Assembly: GCA_963817945.1 (NCBI GenBank) | Contig: CAWFQH010000001.1 | Span: forward strand, 744,001-808,000 | Direction of reading: 5' to 3' | DNA length: 64,000 bases | Source: VRUE01 sp963817945 | GTDB taxonomy: Bacteria; Actinomycetota; Thermoleophilia; Solirubrobacterales; 70-9 | In this document: one piece after another, positions 7,308 to 16,644 of the stretch | Position numbering within the stretch: the stretch's first letter is position 1 | How the letters are laid out: every line of letters starts with the position of its first letter | Notes under the pieces: generated by a model | Database searches by the model: none | Told to the model about the DNA's origin: nothing | Seen by the model: the letters and a program-made list of their open reading frames with translations, nothing else | Made by a program: the position numbers and the translations under genes

Positions 7308-8453
7308 TCAGCTCGGGGTGCCGCCGGCGAACCTGACGTAGGCGCGCCAGGAAGGCTTCGGCACCAGCGTTTCGGTGAAGAGGCCGGAGCCGTCGCAGAA
7401 GTTGCAGGCGCCTTTGGCGTCCTCGAGCGAGAACCAGTACACGCCCTTGAGGCGCCATTTGACCGCGTTGCGCACGAGGGTCGAGAAGGCGCCCTTGAGT
7501 TCGCGCACCTGACCGCTCGGGCCTTTGGCAAAGGAGTTGCCGCGTTCAGGACGGCCCGAGCTCCAGGTCAGCTCGGTGATCCATAGCCCCGTGCCGGCGT
7601 CGCCGTGTGCGCTCATGATCGCCCGCACTTCATCGATCTGCGGCGCTACGTTGCGGTAATCCCCCGTGTATGGGTGCAGCGCGATCCCGTCGAACATCGC
7701 CTTGATTCCCGGCGTGCGTTTGTACATCTGGTCGAGGAATTCGGTCGCGAAGTAGGCCTGCCGTGGCCTGTGTTTGAATTCCGCCTCCCGCGGCCGCGCG
7801 AACATGCCGCCAAGCAACACCTTGGCGCCGGGGTCGACCGCCTTGATCGCGGCATGGGAGATCTTCACCAGCTTTCCGTATTCGATCGGGTTCGGGCGCA
7901 CGACGAAGTACTTGAAGTTCTGCTCGTTCCAGACCTGCCAGGTGCGAATCGGCCGCTGCGGCAGGCCCGGGTTCTCGGCCCAAAAGGAGCCGCCGGGGCC
8001 GTAGCGGGCGACGGCCTGCTGCAGGAAGGACCCCCAGCCCGCCCTGCCGGCGCCGCTGATCGGCAGTCTCAGCGGCGCCACTGCCGAGCCCCCCGAGCCC
8101 GGCACCGTGGCCGAGGGGGCCGCCCAGGCCGGCGCCCCGTATGCGAACGGCAGCACGTCGAGGCCGGCACTCGCCGCGCGGCCGATCGCCGCGTCGACAC
8201 CGGTCCAGTTCGGGGTCGCCCCCTGTTCGGTCTGCAGCGAAGCCCAGTAGAGCGGAATGCGGACGCTGTCGACGCCACCGCGCTTCATGCGGGCGAATGT
8301 TTCAGGTGAGGGCAGGCTCTGTGGTACGACGCCCCAGAATTTCCCCGGCAGCGCCGGCGCCGGCGTGGCGACGAGCAGGACGAGGAAGGCAACTGCCAGG
8401 AGAGCGACGAAAGCGCGCACGGACCTGCCACTCGGATGCAGCGAGATCTGCAT
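7308..8453 (-). CDS. Secreted glycoside hydrolase-like protein (TIM barrel, GH5/GH39-like), paralogue 1
   Basis: A 381-aa exported protein: a hydrophobic signal segment at about 13-35, then an (alpha/beta)8 glycosidase-like domain. The probable acid/base is Glu177 in WQVWNEQNF and the probable nucleophile Glu294 in LWITELTWS, the spacing seen in clan GH-A. Near the C-terminus is an unusual conserved segment, ACNFCDGSGLF, followed by PKPSWRAY. A paralogue with the same three motifs is at 32845-33978, so the pair brackets most of the polysaccharide locus. It may trim or process that polysaccharide; the substrate is unknown. Confidence 0.82.
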   Translation of the reverse strand: MQISLHPSGRSVRAFVALLAVAFLVLLVATPAPALPGKFWGVVPQSLPSPETFARMKRGGVDSVRIPLYWASLQTEQGATPNWTGVDAAIGRAASAGLDVLPFAYGAPAWAAPSATVPGSGGSAVAPLRLPISGAGRAGWGSFLQQAVARYGPGGSFWAENPGLPQRPIRTWQVWNEQNFKYFVVRPNPIEYGKLVKISHAAIKAVDPGAKVLLGGMFARPREAEFKHRPRQAYFATEFLDQMYKRTPGIKAMFDGIALHPYTGDYRNVAPQIDEVRAIMSAHGDAGTGLWITELTWSSGRPERGNSFAKGPSGQVRELKGAFSTLVRNAVKWRLKGVYWFSLEDAKGACNFCDGSGLFTETLVPKPSWRAYVRFAGGTPS

Positions 8454-8457
8454 GCTG

Positions 8458-9042
8458 CTAACTCGCCCTCGAAGGAGCGTTCGGGCCCTGTGGCTCGCCG
8501 CTCTGGCGGCGCGACCGGGCCAGCAGCACCGCCGCCGATGCGGCGGCGAGCACTACTACGCCGATCAGGATCGGCAGAAGCGGCGAGCTACCGTTGTCCT
8601 CGTCACTGCTGCTGCCGAGCGGTGCCACGGCTTGCTCATCCGGCGCCGTCTCGCGCTTTCCGGTCGAGCCGGTCTCTTGGCTACTCTGCCCGGAGCCGCC
8701 GCCGTCCCCGGTGGTTGGCTTGTCGCCGCGAGATGAGGACCGATTGTCACCCGAAGATCTGCCTTCCGAAGATTGCGTTCCAGGCCCGCCGGAGGCATCT
8801 GCCGGCGCTCCGGCGCCACCGTCGGCCCGCGAGGAACCGGCGGGCGGATCACTCTGCGTCCCACCGCCAGCATTGTTCTCGCCCGTTACCGTCGGCGGCG
8901 CGTCCGTGTACTGAATCCCAGCTGAATCCGCGGCGATAGCCGCCGACCCGCCCCAGACCATTGCCAGCAGAACCGACGCTGATAAGAGCCCAAGAGCAAG
9001 AGCGGCCCGCGCGCGGGCAGGGTACTGGCGCGTCCCGTCCAT
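8458..9042 (-). CDS. Secreted, Ser/Gly/Thr-rich protein with C-terminal membrane anchor
   Basis: I do not recognise a family. From the ATG at 9042 the protein (194 aa) has a basic N-terminus and signal peptide (about 10-38, ending AAIAADS). A long disordered region rich in Ser, Gly, Thr and acidic residues follows, then a single C-terminal transmembrane segment (LLPILIGVVVLAAASAAVLL) and a basic tail. This is the layout of a sortase-independent wall-spanning stalk. The frame is open further upstream, but that would overlap the divergent polymerase gene and places no signal peptide at the N-terminus. It ends 5 bases before the glycosidase-like gene starts and may be its operon partner. Confidence 0.65.
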   Translation of the reverse strand: MDGTRQYPARARAALALGLLSASVLLAMVWGGSAAIAADSAGIQYTDAPPTVTGENNAGGGTQSDPPAGSSRADGGAGAPADASGGPGTQSSEGRSSGDNRSSSRGDKPTTGDGGGSGQSSQETGSTGKRETAPDEQAVAPLGSSSDEDNGSSPLLPILIGVVVLAAASAAVLLARSRRQSGEPQGPNAPSRAS

Positions 9043-9056
9043 GGCGGGCAAGGTTA

Positions 9057-10976
9057 GTGCAAACGGCGGCGTTGATTGCACCGATAGCCCTGATCGTGGC
9101 TGTGGCGCTCGCCGGAGGCGGATTCGAGGTGACGACCCGCCACATCGCCGGGCTCGCGGCCTGGCTGGTCGTAGTAGCCATCCTCGTCTCGGGGGGCGCG
9201 GCGAACGCGACCCTTGGACGTTCGTTCTACTGGACGGCCGGGCTGCTGGGCTGTCTTGCGCTTCTCTCTGCAATCTCGTCCCTTTGGTCGGGCTCAGTCG
9301 AGCTGAGCGTGATCGAGGCAGACCGGGTCCTCGCCTACCTCGGCTTCTTCGTTGCCGCTTTTCTCGTCGCTCAAACCAGCGAAAGGCGCCAACGTTTCGC
9401 TGAGGGCTTAACGATCGCGCTCACTCTGGTCGCCCTGCTCGGCCTCTTCAGCCGCCTCCTGCCGGAGGTCCTCGACGTGGCCAACGCCTTCGGGAGCGGC
9501 CCGCGGCTGCGCTACCCGCTCGGCTACTGGAACGCGAACGGGGCCGTCTGCGGCCTTGCCGTCGCGATGCTGCTCTGGGCCAGCCGCCGGGGAGGCTGGA
9601 GCTGGCTGCGCTGGGCCGCAATCGGGGCAATGCCGGCGGTGCTGCTCACGCTCTACTTCACCTACTCCCGCGGCGGGCTGCTGGCATTGGCAGTCGCGGT
9701 CGGGGCGGTGCTGGCGCTCTCGCGCGACCGGCTCTGGCTGCTGGGCACGTTGATCGCGGCGGTGCTCGGCACGATCCCGGCGATCCTCGCGGTGCAGGAC
9801 CGCCGCGACCTCGCCGACGCCATCCCCAGCTCGGCGGTCGCCGACCAAGGCCTCACGGTCTTGCTCATCCTCCTCGGCGGCGTCGTCCTCACGCTCGCCG
9901 CCTTCGCCCTCCTGCGTCGCGCCGAGAGCCGCGAAGGGCGCCTTGCCAGCCGGGCGCTGGCCGCATCACGCAGCCCGGTGCTGCTGGGCGGCATCGCACT
10001 CGCCGGCGCGATCACCGCGATCGTCCTCGCGATCGCAATCGGCGGCAGGGCCTGGGACCAATTCTCCAGCCCTGACCTCTACTTCCCACAGGACGACCCC
10101 GAGCAGCACTTCAGCCAGCTCTCCGGCGCCGGCCGTCACGACTTCTGGCGGGTCGCCGTCGACGCCTTCGGCGAGGAGCCGCTGCGGGGCCAAGGAGCCG
10201 GCGTCTACCAGTTCTCCTGGGAGAGCGATCGCTCGATCCTCGCCGCCGTCCACGACGCCCACTCGCTCTATCTGGAGTCGTTCGCCGAGCTGGGGATCGC
10301 CGGCGGCCTGCTCATGCTGGGCCTGGTCGGCGGCCTGCTCTGGATCGGCGTCGCAACCTGGCGCGGGGCCTTCGGCGCCGAGCGGGAACGCAGCGCCGTG
10401 CTGCTGGCGGTGCTCGCCGCGCTCGCGGTCGGCGCCGCCCTCGACTGGTTCTGGGAGCTGACCGGGATCGTGGCGATCTTCTTCCTCGCCGCCGGTGTCC
10501 TTGTAAGTGCACGGTGCGAACAGCTCGCTCCGGGCACGGAACGGGCGGCAATGACCAAATCGGAGGGAAGGCGATTCGGACTGGCCCTGGGCGGCCTCGC
10601 TGTCGCCTGGGTGGCCGCGCTCGCCCTCGTCGGCCCGCTCCTCGTCGAACGCGAGATCAAAGCGAGCCAAGAGGCGGCAGCTGAGGGCGACATCGCCAGC
10701 GCCGTCAGCCACGCCGACACGGCCCGCTCGATCGAGCCGTGGGCGGCCTCGCCATACGTCCAGCTCGGGCTGATCGCCGAGTTCACGGGCGACTACCCGA
10801 CTGCGGTCGCGCGCCTGACGCAGGCGATCGACCGTGAAGACCGCAACTGGCAGCTCTACTACCTTCGCTCTGGGATGCGGGCGCAGGCCGGCGACCCGGC
10901 CGGGGCCGAAGCGGACCTTGAGCAGGCGCGCCAGCTCAACCCCCTCGAGCCCCGACTGCAAGCGAGCGCGCAATGA
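9057..10976 (+). CDS. O-antigen ligase/polymerase-type membrane protein with C-terminal TPR
   Basis: Polytopic membrane protein of 639 aa with about 12 hydrophobic segments. The Wzy/WaaL-type region has the large external loop before VHDAHSLYLESFAELGIAGG, the usual signature. The last ~120 residues are soluble and TPR-like (ADTARSIEPWAASPY, LTQAIDREDRNWQLYYLRSG, ADLEQARQLNP). It probably polymerises or transfers lipid-linked repeat units at the outer face of the membrane. The start is uncertain: GTG 9057 avoids overlap with the divergent gene, and the frame is also open from an ATG at 8961. It overlaps the next gene by 4 bases (ATGA), so the two are probably translationally coupled. Confidence 0.85.
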   Translation: MQTAALIAPIALIVAVALAGGGFEVTTRHIAGLAAWLVVVAILVSGGAANATLGRSFYWTAGLLGCLALLSAISSLWSGSVELSVIEADRVLAYLGFFVAAFLVAQTSERRQRFAEGLTIALTLVALLGLFSRLLPEVLDVANAFGSGPRLRYPLGYWNANGAVCGLAVAMLLWASRRGGWSWLRWAAIGAMPAVLLTLYFTYSRGGLLALAVAVGAVLALSRDRLWLLGTLIAAVLGTIPAILAVQDRRDLADAIPSSAVADQGLTVLLILLGGVVLTLAAFALLRRAESREGRLASRALAASRSPVLLGGIALAGAITAIVLAIAIGGRAWDQFSSPDLYFPQDDPEQHFSQLSGAGRHDFWRVAVDAFGEEPLRGQGAGVYQFSWESDRSILAAVHDAHSLYLESFAELGIAGGLLMLGLVGGLLWIGVATWRGAFGAERERSAVLLAVLAALAVGAALDWFWELTGIVAIFFLAAGVLVSARCEQLAPGTERAAMTKSEGRRFGLALGGLAVAWVAALALVGPLLVEREIKASQEAAAEGDIASAVSHADTARSIEPWAASPYVQLGLIAEFTGDYPTAVARLTQAIDREDRNWQLYYLRSGMRAQAGDPAGAEADLEQARQLNPLEPRLQASAQ

Positions 10977-12472
10977 CGCGGAACGCGCAGAAAACCCCCG
11001 TTCGGCCCCCGGCCCCGGGGCCAGCAACCGTCGAACCGCTGCGCCCGACCGCGGTCGCCGCCTGGCTGGGCCTGACCGGCCCCAGCGGCGCTCGACAGCG
11101 TGGCGGCATCCTGCGGCGCCTGCTCGCGACGGCCGACTGGGTGGTCCTGATCGGGGCCCTGTGCCTCGCCACGATGGCGACGACGACGACCGACCTCGCA
11201 GTTCTCTTCTGGGCGACGATGTTCAGCCCCGTTTGGCTGCTGATGCTGAAGCTGCACGGGCTCTACGACAACGATCACCGCCGCATCCGCCACAGCACCG
11301 TCGACGAGATCCCCTCGCTGGTTTCCGCCTGCGCGCTCGGGACGCTCGCCCTGGACGGCCTGCTCGCGCTCAGCCCAGCCGGCCCGCTCTCGGCGGGCAG
11401 CGCGATCCTGGTCGGCGCCAGCGCCCTCGTCGGCACCTTCGTCGTGCGGGCCGCGCTGCGCTTCGTCTGGCACCTGCTGACGGGCGTCGCAACCGGCATC
11501 GTGATCGGCCCGGCGCCGCTGGCGGAAGCGGTCGCCCGCCGCGTGGCGACGCACCCCGAGGCCCGGCTGCAGATGATCGGCTACCTCGGGCCGGAGCACG
11601 GCGAGGGTGACGCCGGCGGCGCGGGGCTGCCGCGGCTGGGCTCGATCGCCGACATCTCGCGCGTGGCGGCGGAACACGACATCGAAAGGGTCGTCGTCAC
11701 CGAGCAGGAGATGAGCGAGCCCGATGCCGAGCGCCTGATCGAGCAGTGCAAGGCCGCCGGGCTGGGCCTCACCCTCCTCCCCCAGCACTACGGGCTGCTG
11801 GGTCCCGGCATCGAGCTCAACCGCCTGGCCGAGCTGCCGGTCCTCGACTTCCGCTTCTCGGACCCGCCCGCCTCCACCCTGCTGCTGAAGCGGACGCTCG
11901 ACCTGATCGTCTCGGCCGTGCTGCTGGCGCTGCTCAGCCCGCTGCTGGCGATCGTCTCGCTGCTGATCCTGCTCGACTCCGGGTGGCCGATCTTCTTCCG
12001 CCAGGCCCGCGCTGGCAAGGACGGCGAGCCGTTCACGATGCTCAAGTTCCGCACGATGGTCGTTGACGCCGAGGAGCGGCTCGGCGAGCTCGTCAACCTG
12101 GCGGAGCTCGACGAGCCGGCTTTCAAGATCCCCGGCGACCCGCGCGTGACCCGCGCCGGCAGGCTGCTGCGCCGATACAGCCTCGACGAGCTGCCGCAGT
12201 TCATCAACGTCCTCAGGGGCGACATGTCGCTGGTCGGGCCGCGCCCCGAGGAGGAGGCGGTCGTCGCCCTCTACGACGAGCGCCAACGGATCCGCCTCGC
12301 CGTCAAGCCCGGCATCACCGGCCCGATGCAGGTCTACGGGCGGGGAGACCTCACTTTCGAGGAGCGGCTGGCGATGGAGCGCGACTACCTCGACAACCTC
12401 TCGCTCGCCGGCGACCTGGCGATCCTCCTCCGCACCCCGAGGGCGATCTTCCGCGGCGACGGCGCCTACTGA
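10973..12472 (+). CDS. Polyprenyl glycosylphosphotransferase (initiating sugar-phosphate transferase)
   Basis: Initiates repeat-unit assembly by moving a sugar-1-phosphate from an NDP-sugar to undecaprenyl phosphate. The 499-aa protein has the WbaP/WcaJ plan: N-terminal transmembrane helices (about 45-170), a Rossmann-like CoA-binding-type central domain (about 175-290), and a C-terminal catalytic domain with a re-entrant hydrophobic segment (LDLIVSAVLLALLSPLLAIV), then KFRTM, DELPQ and LVGPRPEEE. It is coupled to the upstream polymerase by an ATGA overlap. The sugar donor cannot be read from the sequence. Confidence 0.92.
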   Translation: MTRNAQKTPVRPPAPGPATVEPLRPTAVAAWLGLTGPSGARQRGGILRRLLATADWVVLIGALCLATMATTTTDLAVLFWATMFSPVWLLMLKLHGLYDNDHRRIRHSTVDEIPSLVSACALGTLALDGLLALSPAGPLSAGSAILVGASALVGTFVVRAALRFVWHLLTGVATGIVIGPAPLAEAVARRVATHPEARLQMIGYLGPEHGEGDAGGAGLPRLGSIADISRVAAEHDIERVVVTEQEMSEPDAERLIEQCKAAGLGLTLLPQHYGLLGPGIELNRLAELPVLDFRFSDPPASTLLLKRTLDLIVSAVLLALLSPLLAIVSLLILLDSGWPIFFRQARAGKDGEPFTMLKFRTMVVDAEERLGELVNLAELDEPAFKIPGDPRVTRAGRLLRRYSLDELPQFINVLRGDMSLVGPRPEEEAVVALYDERQRIRLAVKPGITGPMQVYGRGDLTFEERLAMERDYLDNLSLAGDLAILLRTPRAIFRGDGAY

Positions 12473-12476
12473 GCAT

Positions 12477-12493
12477 CGGCGGGCCAGCCGCCG
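12477..12493. terminator. Short hairpin between convergent genes
   Basis: CGGCGG (12477-12482) pairs with CCGCCG (12488-12493) around GCCAG. It sits in the 21-base gap between the convergent glycosylphosphotransferase and sugar dehydrogenase genes, where a bidirectional terminator is expected. The stem is short and has no U-tract. Confidence 0.35.
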
Positions 12494-14533
12494 TCAGCGG
12501 GCGGGCAGGACCTCGAAGCGCAGCCGCTGCGGCTGCGAACGGTTGCCGGCCCAGTCCCACGCCCGGATGGTCGTCAGGTAGCGGCCCGCCGGCAACGGGT
12601 GGCCATGCAGCCGGCCGGCGAACGGCCTGCGGTTGGCGCCCGACCGACCGGAGGCATGGATGGTGCCCCTGGGGCCGCGCTCCAGCGAGGCGATCACGAT
12701 CGCGACCGAGGCGGGCTCGTCGAGCGAGTAACGGAAGGCGGTGCCGTACCTGGCGGCGGCAGCGCCCGCGGCGGCGCGGCGGCGCGGCCGGACCGCGAAG
12801 CGCTTGCGCTCGATCCGGAAGCCGCTCAGGCGCGGCCCCTGGTCCGCCCCTTGGCGCACGGGCTCGGCGCTGCCCGCCTCCGCAGGTTCCTCCGCCGCCG
12901 GGCACTCGTTGCGGCAGTAGCGGACGAGGAGCACGTTGGCGCCGCGGTCGATCGGCGTCGCCGCGCCCTGGTCCTTGTAGAGGTCGGTGAAGAAGAGGCC
13001 CTCCGCCCCGGCGGCGAGCCCCACCGCCGTCGCCTTGCCAGTGCCGGTGTACTCGACCAGGGTCGTCGGCCCCTCGCGGTTGAACCCGGTGGAATCGAGC
13101 GCGAACTCGACCACGCGCTTACCGGTGTCCTGCGGCCCGCTGGCGTAGGTGGAGCCCGACTCGGTGACGAAGGCGTGGCCCGTCGTCGCCGCGGGGAAGC
13201 CGCTGCCGTCGAAGCGATCCGCCTCGACGAACTCGATGTTGACCGGGGCGTGGGCCGGGTTCCAGCTGTAGGAGGCGCCGAAGGTCATCGTCGCGTCGGC
13301 GCCGGCCCAGAGGTAGTCGACGCCCGGCAGGATGCGCGCCAGGCGGTCGGTAGCCGGGCCGTTCTCGACCATGTAGTAGGAGGCGTCGGCGAGCCTGAAG
13401 GCGCCGCCGAAGGGATTCCTGAACCCGTAGGCCCAGACGTAGTCGCGCGGGCCGATGCCGTCGCCGGGGTCGTAGAAGGGGTTGTCGGCGAGCGGCTGCC
13501 CGGCCGGCGACATGCGCAGGATCTTGCCGCTGTACGAATCGAGGTCGCGGGCGCCGGCGAAGGAGATGAAGCCGTCGCCGTTGTGCACGATCAGCTCCCC
13601 GTCCGGCGCGATCGAAACGTGCGAGATCTGGTGCGAGGGCCCCTGCGGTTGCCCCACAAGGTCGAGCACGGTGGAGACGCCGGTCGCGGCCAGGCCGCGC
13701 TCGTCGCTGTGCAGACGGACGACCTTGCCGTAGTGGGGCTTCGGAACGAGCGGCGAGGCCTCGTCCTCATAGACCAAGCTGGCGAACAGGTCGCCGGAGG
13801 CGGGATCCACCGCGAGCCCGGTCAACCCGTGCTCGCCCGAACCCGGAAAGTCGCCGGTCGGGTTGAAGTTCAGCAGGCCGGTCGCGTAGTCCCTGACGAC
13901 GCCGTCGCGGGTCACCACCTTGACCGTCCCGTACAGCTCCGCCACGTAGAGCAAGGGATCGCCGGGGTGCGGCCCCGGCTGCGGGACCATGGCGAGGTTG
14001 ACGGGGAGCTGGAAGCCGCCGGCGAAGACCTCGACCGAGTAGCCCGGCCGCGGCGCCCATGGCACGGGGGCGTCGCTGCCGGCCGCGCCGGGCGGCCGCG
14101 TCTCGAATTCCCGGCTCGCCCACTCGCTCCACTCGCCGCCGCTGTCGAGGGCGCGGGCGCGCAGGACGTAGCGGCGGGAGAACTCCAGCGCGTCGCGCCC
14201 CGCGTAGGAGCCGACGAAGGCGCCGTCGCCGAGATGGATGTGGACGCGCTCGGGCCCAGCTGCGCAGGGCGCCCACCACGCCGTTTCCGATGAAGCCGTT
14301 GTGATTTCCCACTCGGTGCAGACATGGGCATCGCCGTCATCGTCGGCGAAGACGACCACCATGTGGACGTCGGCAGGGCTCAGCGGCGCCGCGTCCGCGG
14401 CGGGCTCGGAGATCTCCTCCAGCCGAGGGGGTGCGGCGCTGGCCCCCGTCGGCTGGAACGCAATCGACACCGCCACGGCCAGAGCGGCGATCGCCAACCA
14501 GCCAGCACCTCTCGCAAGCGGCAGCTTTCGCAC
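12494..14533 (-). CDS. Secreted PQQ-dependent sugar dehydrogenase-like (GSDH) protein
   Basis: Exported protein of about 679 aa. A signal peptide (LAIAALAVAVSIAFQPTGASA) and a fibronectin/carbohydrate-binding-like region (about 30-140) precede a six-bladed propeller of the glucose/sorbosone dehydrogenase family. Family segments are SVEVFAGGFQLPVNLA, GEHGLTGLAVDP, HQISHVSIAPDGELIVHNGDG, YGFRNPFGGAFR and YKDQGAA. A C-terminal beta domain ending LPAR follows. It probably oxidises aldoses or other sugars at the cell surface; PQQ use is from family knowledge. The start is the GTG at 14533, with a TTG 18 bases upstream as the alternative. It is divergent from the GT2 gene. Confidence 0.85.
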   Translation of the reverse strand: MRKLPLARGAGWLAIAALAVAVSIAFQPTGASAAPPRLEEISEPAADAAPLSPADVHMVVVFADDDGDAHVCTEWEITTASSETAWWAPCAAGPERVHIHLGDGAFVGSYAGRDALEFSRRYVLRARALDSGGEWSEWASREFETRPPGAAGSDAPVPWAPRPGYSVEVFAGGFQLPVNLAMVPQPGPHPGDPLLYVAELYGTVKVVTRDGVVRDYATGLLNFNPTGDFPGSGEHGLTGLAVDPASGDLFASLVYEDEASPLVPKPHYGKVVRLHSDERGLAATGVSTVLDLVGQPQGPSHQISHVSIAPDGELIVHNGDGFISFAGARDLDSYSGKILRMSPAGQPLADNPFYDPGDGIGPRDYVWAYGFRNPFGGAFRLADASYYMVENGPATDRLARILPGVDYLWAGADATMTFGASYSWNPAHAPVNIEFVEADRFDGSGFPAATTGHAFVTESGSTYASGPQDTGKRVVEFALDSTGFNREGPTTLVEYTGTGKATAVGLAAGAEGLFFTDLYKDQGAATPIDRGANVLLVRYCRNECPAAEEPAEAGSAEPVRQGADQGPRLSGFRIERKRFAVRPRRRAAAGAAAARYGTAFRYSLDEPASVAIVIASLERGPRGTIHASGRSGANRRPFAGRLHGHPLPAGRYLTTIRAWDWAGNRSQPQRLRFEVLPAR

Positions 14534-14582
14534 CTGGACCGAGCGTAACAAGGAGCCCGCGCGCGGCTACAGTTCACGCGCC

Positions 14583-15446
14583 ATGGACCTGGAGATCGTC
14601 ATAGTCAGCCACGGCGCCGAAGAGCTGCTGCGGCGCTGCCTGCGCTCGCTGCAGGAGCACCCGGCCCAAGCCGAGACGCGCGTCACCGTCGTCGACAGCG
14701 GCAGCCCCGACTCAACGCCCGACATGGTCGAGCGCGAGTTCCCCGCGGTGCGCCTGATCCGCTGCGAGAACATCGGCTTCTCCGCCGCCAACAACGTCGT
14801 CTTGCGCGAGGACGAGGCCGACGCCGTGCTGCTGCTCAATCCCGATACCGAGGTCTACGCGGGGACGCTCGACGCGGCGCTGGCGCGGCTGCGCTCCGAA
14901 GAGCGGATCGGCATGGTCGGCTGCAAGCTCGTCATCGAGAGCGGGGAGCTCGACCACGCCTGCAAGCGCTCCTTCCCCACTCCGCTCAGCGCCCTCGCCC
15001 ACTTCACCGGCGTCGGCCGCGGCGACGACGCCGCCGGCACCCTCAGCCAGTACCGGGCGACGCACCTCGGCGACGACGAGGCGGGGGAGGTCGACGCCGT
15101 CAACGGCGCCTTCATGCTCTGCCGTGCCGAGGCGGTGCGCGAGGTCGGCCTGCTCGACGAGGGCTACTGGCTGTACATGGAGGACCTCGACTGGTGCCGG
15201 CGCTTCTGGCAAGCGGGCTGGAAGGTCTTCTACGATCCGAGCGGCGTCGCCCTGCACGTCAAGGGCGGCTCCAGCGGCAGGCGGCGGCGCCCCAAACAGG
15301 AGATCGCCTTCCACCGCGGCATGGGCCGCTTCTACCGCCGCTTCGACGCGCCCGAGCACAACCCGCTCCTCAACGCCGCCGTCTACGCGGGAATCGGTGC
15401 CAAGCTGGCGCTCAGCCTGGCGATCACGGCGACGCGCGGGCGCTAG
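14583..15446 (+). CDS. GT2 glycosyltransferase, rhamnosyltransferase-like
   Basis: A 287-aa cytoplasmic GT-A enzyme. It opens directly with the fold (MDLEIVIVSHGAEELLRRCL), has the nucleotide-binding VVDSGSPDSTPDM, then NIGFSAANNVVL, the metal-binding region LLLNPDTEVY, and the acceptor-side VNGAFMLCRAEAVREVGLLDE with EDLDWCRR. This pattern is typical of WbbL-like rhamnosyltransferases, which fits the dTDP-rhamnose operon 4 kb away. The ATG chosen is the first codon of the domain; the upstream open frame is only the antisense of the dehydrogenase signal region. Confidence 0.9.
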   Translation: MDLEIVIVSHGAEELLRRCLRSLQEHPAQAETRVTVVDSGSPDSTPDMVEREFPAVRLIRCENIGFSAANNVVLREDEADAVLLLNPDTEVYAGTLDAALARLRSEERIGMVGCKLVIESGELDHACKRSFPTPLSALAHFTGVGRGDDAAGTLSQYRATHLGDDEAGEVDAVNGAFMLCRAEAVREVGLLDEGYWLYMEDLDWCRRFWQAGWKVFYDPSGVALHVKGGSSGRRRRPKQEIAFHRGMGRFYRRFDAPEHNPLLNAAVYAGIGAKLALSLAITATRGR

Positions 15447-15451
15447 GCCGC

Positions 15452-16606
15452 TCAGCCAAGAACGCCGCGCAGGACCGGCCGCAGGCGCGAGACAAGAGCA
15501 GGCCGGCGGCGCTGCCGGGGTCCGTTGAGGACCCGGCCGATCGCCGTGTGGCGGACGAAGAGCGGATAGGTGAGCAGCGAGCAGCCGAGTGCCGCCGCGG
15601 TAACAAGGACGAACTGCGGCCCCGTGGCCAGGGAGGTGGCGCTGAGCAGGGCGACGGCGAGCACCATCGCCGGCAGGTGCGAGAGATAGATCCAGTAGGA
15701 GGCGTCGGCCATGTAGCGCACGCGGGGACGCGCGCGGTCCAGGTAGCGGTCGGCCAGCCCGACCAGCGCGATCAGGGCGGTCCAGGTGGCGACGGCGTAG
15801 ACCAACAGCGCGAAGCCATGGACGAGCGGGTCCGAGCCGTACCCCGAGTTGTGGAGGCTGAAGAGGAGCCCAGCGGGCAAGGCGGCGACGAGGGCGGCCG
15901 CGGCCCAGCGCCAGGCATTGCGGCCGGCGGCCGCGACGAGGTCGCGATAGGCGAACAGCGTCGCCCCGAGGCCAAAGAAGAGCGAGTAGTAGGCGAGCGC
16001 TGGCAGGTCGGGCAGGTACGAGTCGGTCGGCGAGGCGACGGTCCAGCTCGCCTCGGGCCAGAGCGCGGCCACGGTCGGCACGGCCAGCAGAAGGATCCCC
16101 GCTGGCGGGGAGGCGAGCAGCCGGCGCAGGCGGGCTCCGGCCGCCCGCAACAGCCGCGGCGCCCCGAGGTACAGCGAGATCGCCAGCCCGTCGATGATCA
16201 GCAGGTACCAGAGGAACCAGAGGAAGCCCAGCTCGAAGCTGAAGGGACTGCCCGTCGGGACGCCGTCGTTCGAGAGGGCGACGCCGGTCTGCTGGGCCAC
16301 GAAGAGGGTCAGCGGCATCAAGGTGACGAGCCCGACCAGCAGCGGCGCCACGATGCGCAGGGTGCGGTTGCGAGCGGTTTCCGTCAGGCCCTTGCGCGAG
16401 AGCAGCAGCGCCAGGAAGAAGCCCGACATGGCGAAGAAGAGCGGCAGGCGGAAGACGTGGACGACCCAGTAAACCATCGTCGCCCAAGCGCCCTCGTGGC
16501 CGTTGATCGCGGAGAGCTGCGCCGCGTGGACCGGAACGAGCAGCAGCATCGTCGAGGCTCGCAGCGCATCCATCGAGTGGATGCGCGGGATGGAACGGCC
16601 GTCCAT
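15452..16606 (-). CDS. Acyltransferase 3 family membrane protein
   Basis: A 384-aa integral membrane protein with about ten helices, of the family that O-acylates surface polysaccharides, peptidoglycan or lipids. Family features are the early segment MDALRASTMLLLVPVHAAQLS with the conserved His, RLPLFFAMSGFFLALLLSRKG, and LFSLHNSGYGSD. The start is the ATG before DGRSIPRIHSMDALR; longer open frame upstream is antisense to the neighbouring GT2 gene. It is convergent with the rhamnosyltransferase-like gene with a 5-base gap. It probably decorates the polysaccharide made by this locus. Confidence 0.88.
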   Translation of the reverse strand: MDGRSIPRIHSMDALRASTMLLLVPVHAAQLSAINGHEGAWATMVYWVVHVFRLPLFFAMSGFFLALLLSRKGLTETARNRTLRIVAPLLVGLVTLMPLTLFVAQQTGVALSNDGVPTGSPFSFELGFLWFLWYLLIIDGLAISLYLGAPRLLRAAGARLRRLLASPPAGILLLAVPTVAALWPEASWTVASPTDSYLPDLPALAYYSLFFGLGATLFAYRDLVAAAGRNAWRWAAAALVAALPAGLLFSLHNSGYGSDPLVHGFALLVYAVATWTALIALVGLADRYLDRARPRVRYMADASYWIYLSHLPAMVLAVALLSATSLATGPQFVLVTAAALGCSLLTYPLFVRHTAIGRVLNGPRQRRRPALVSRLRPVLRGVLG

Positions 16607-16644
16607 CCGCGAAAGGGTACGCGGGAAGCGCGCGGCTTGGGTAG

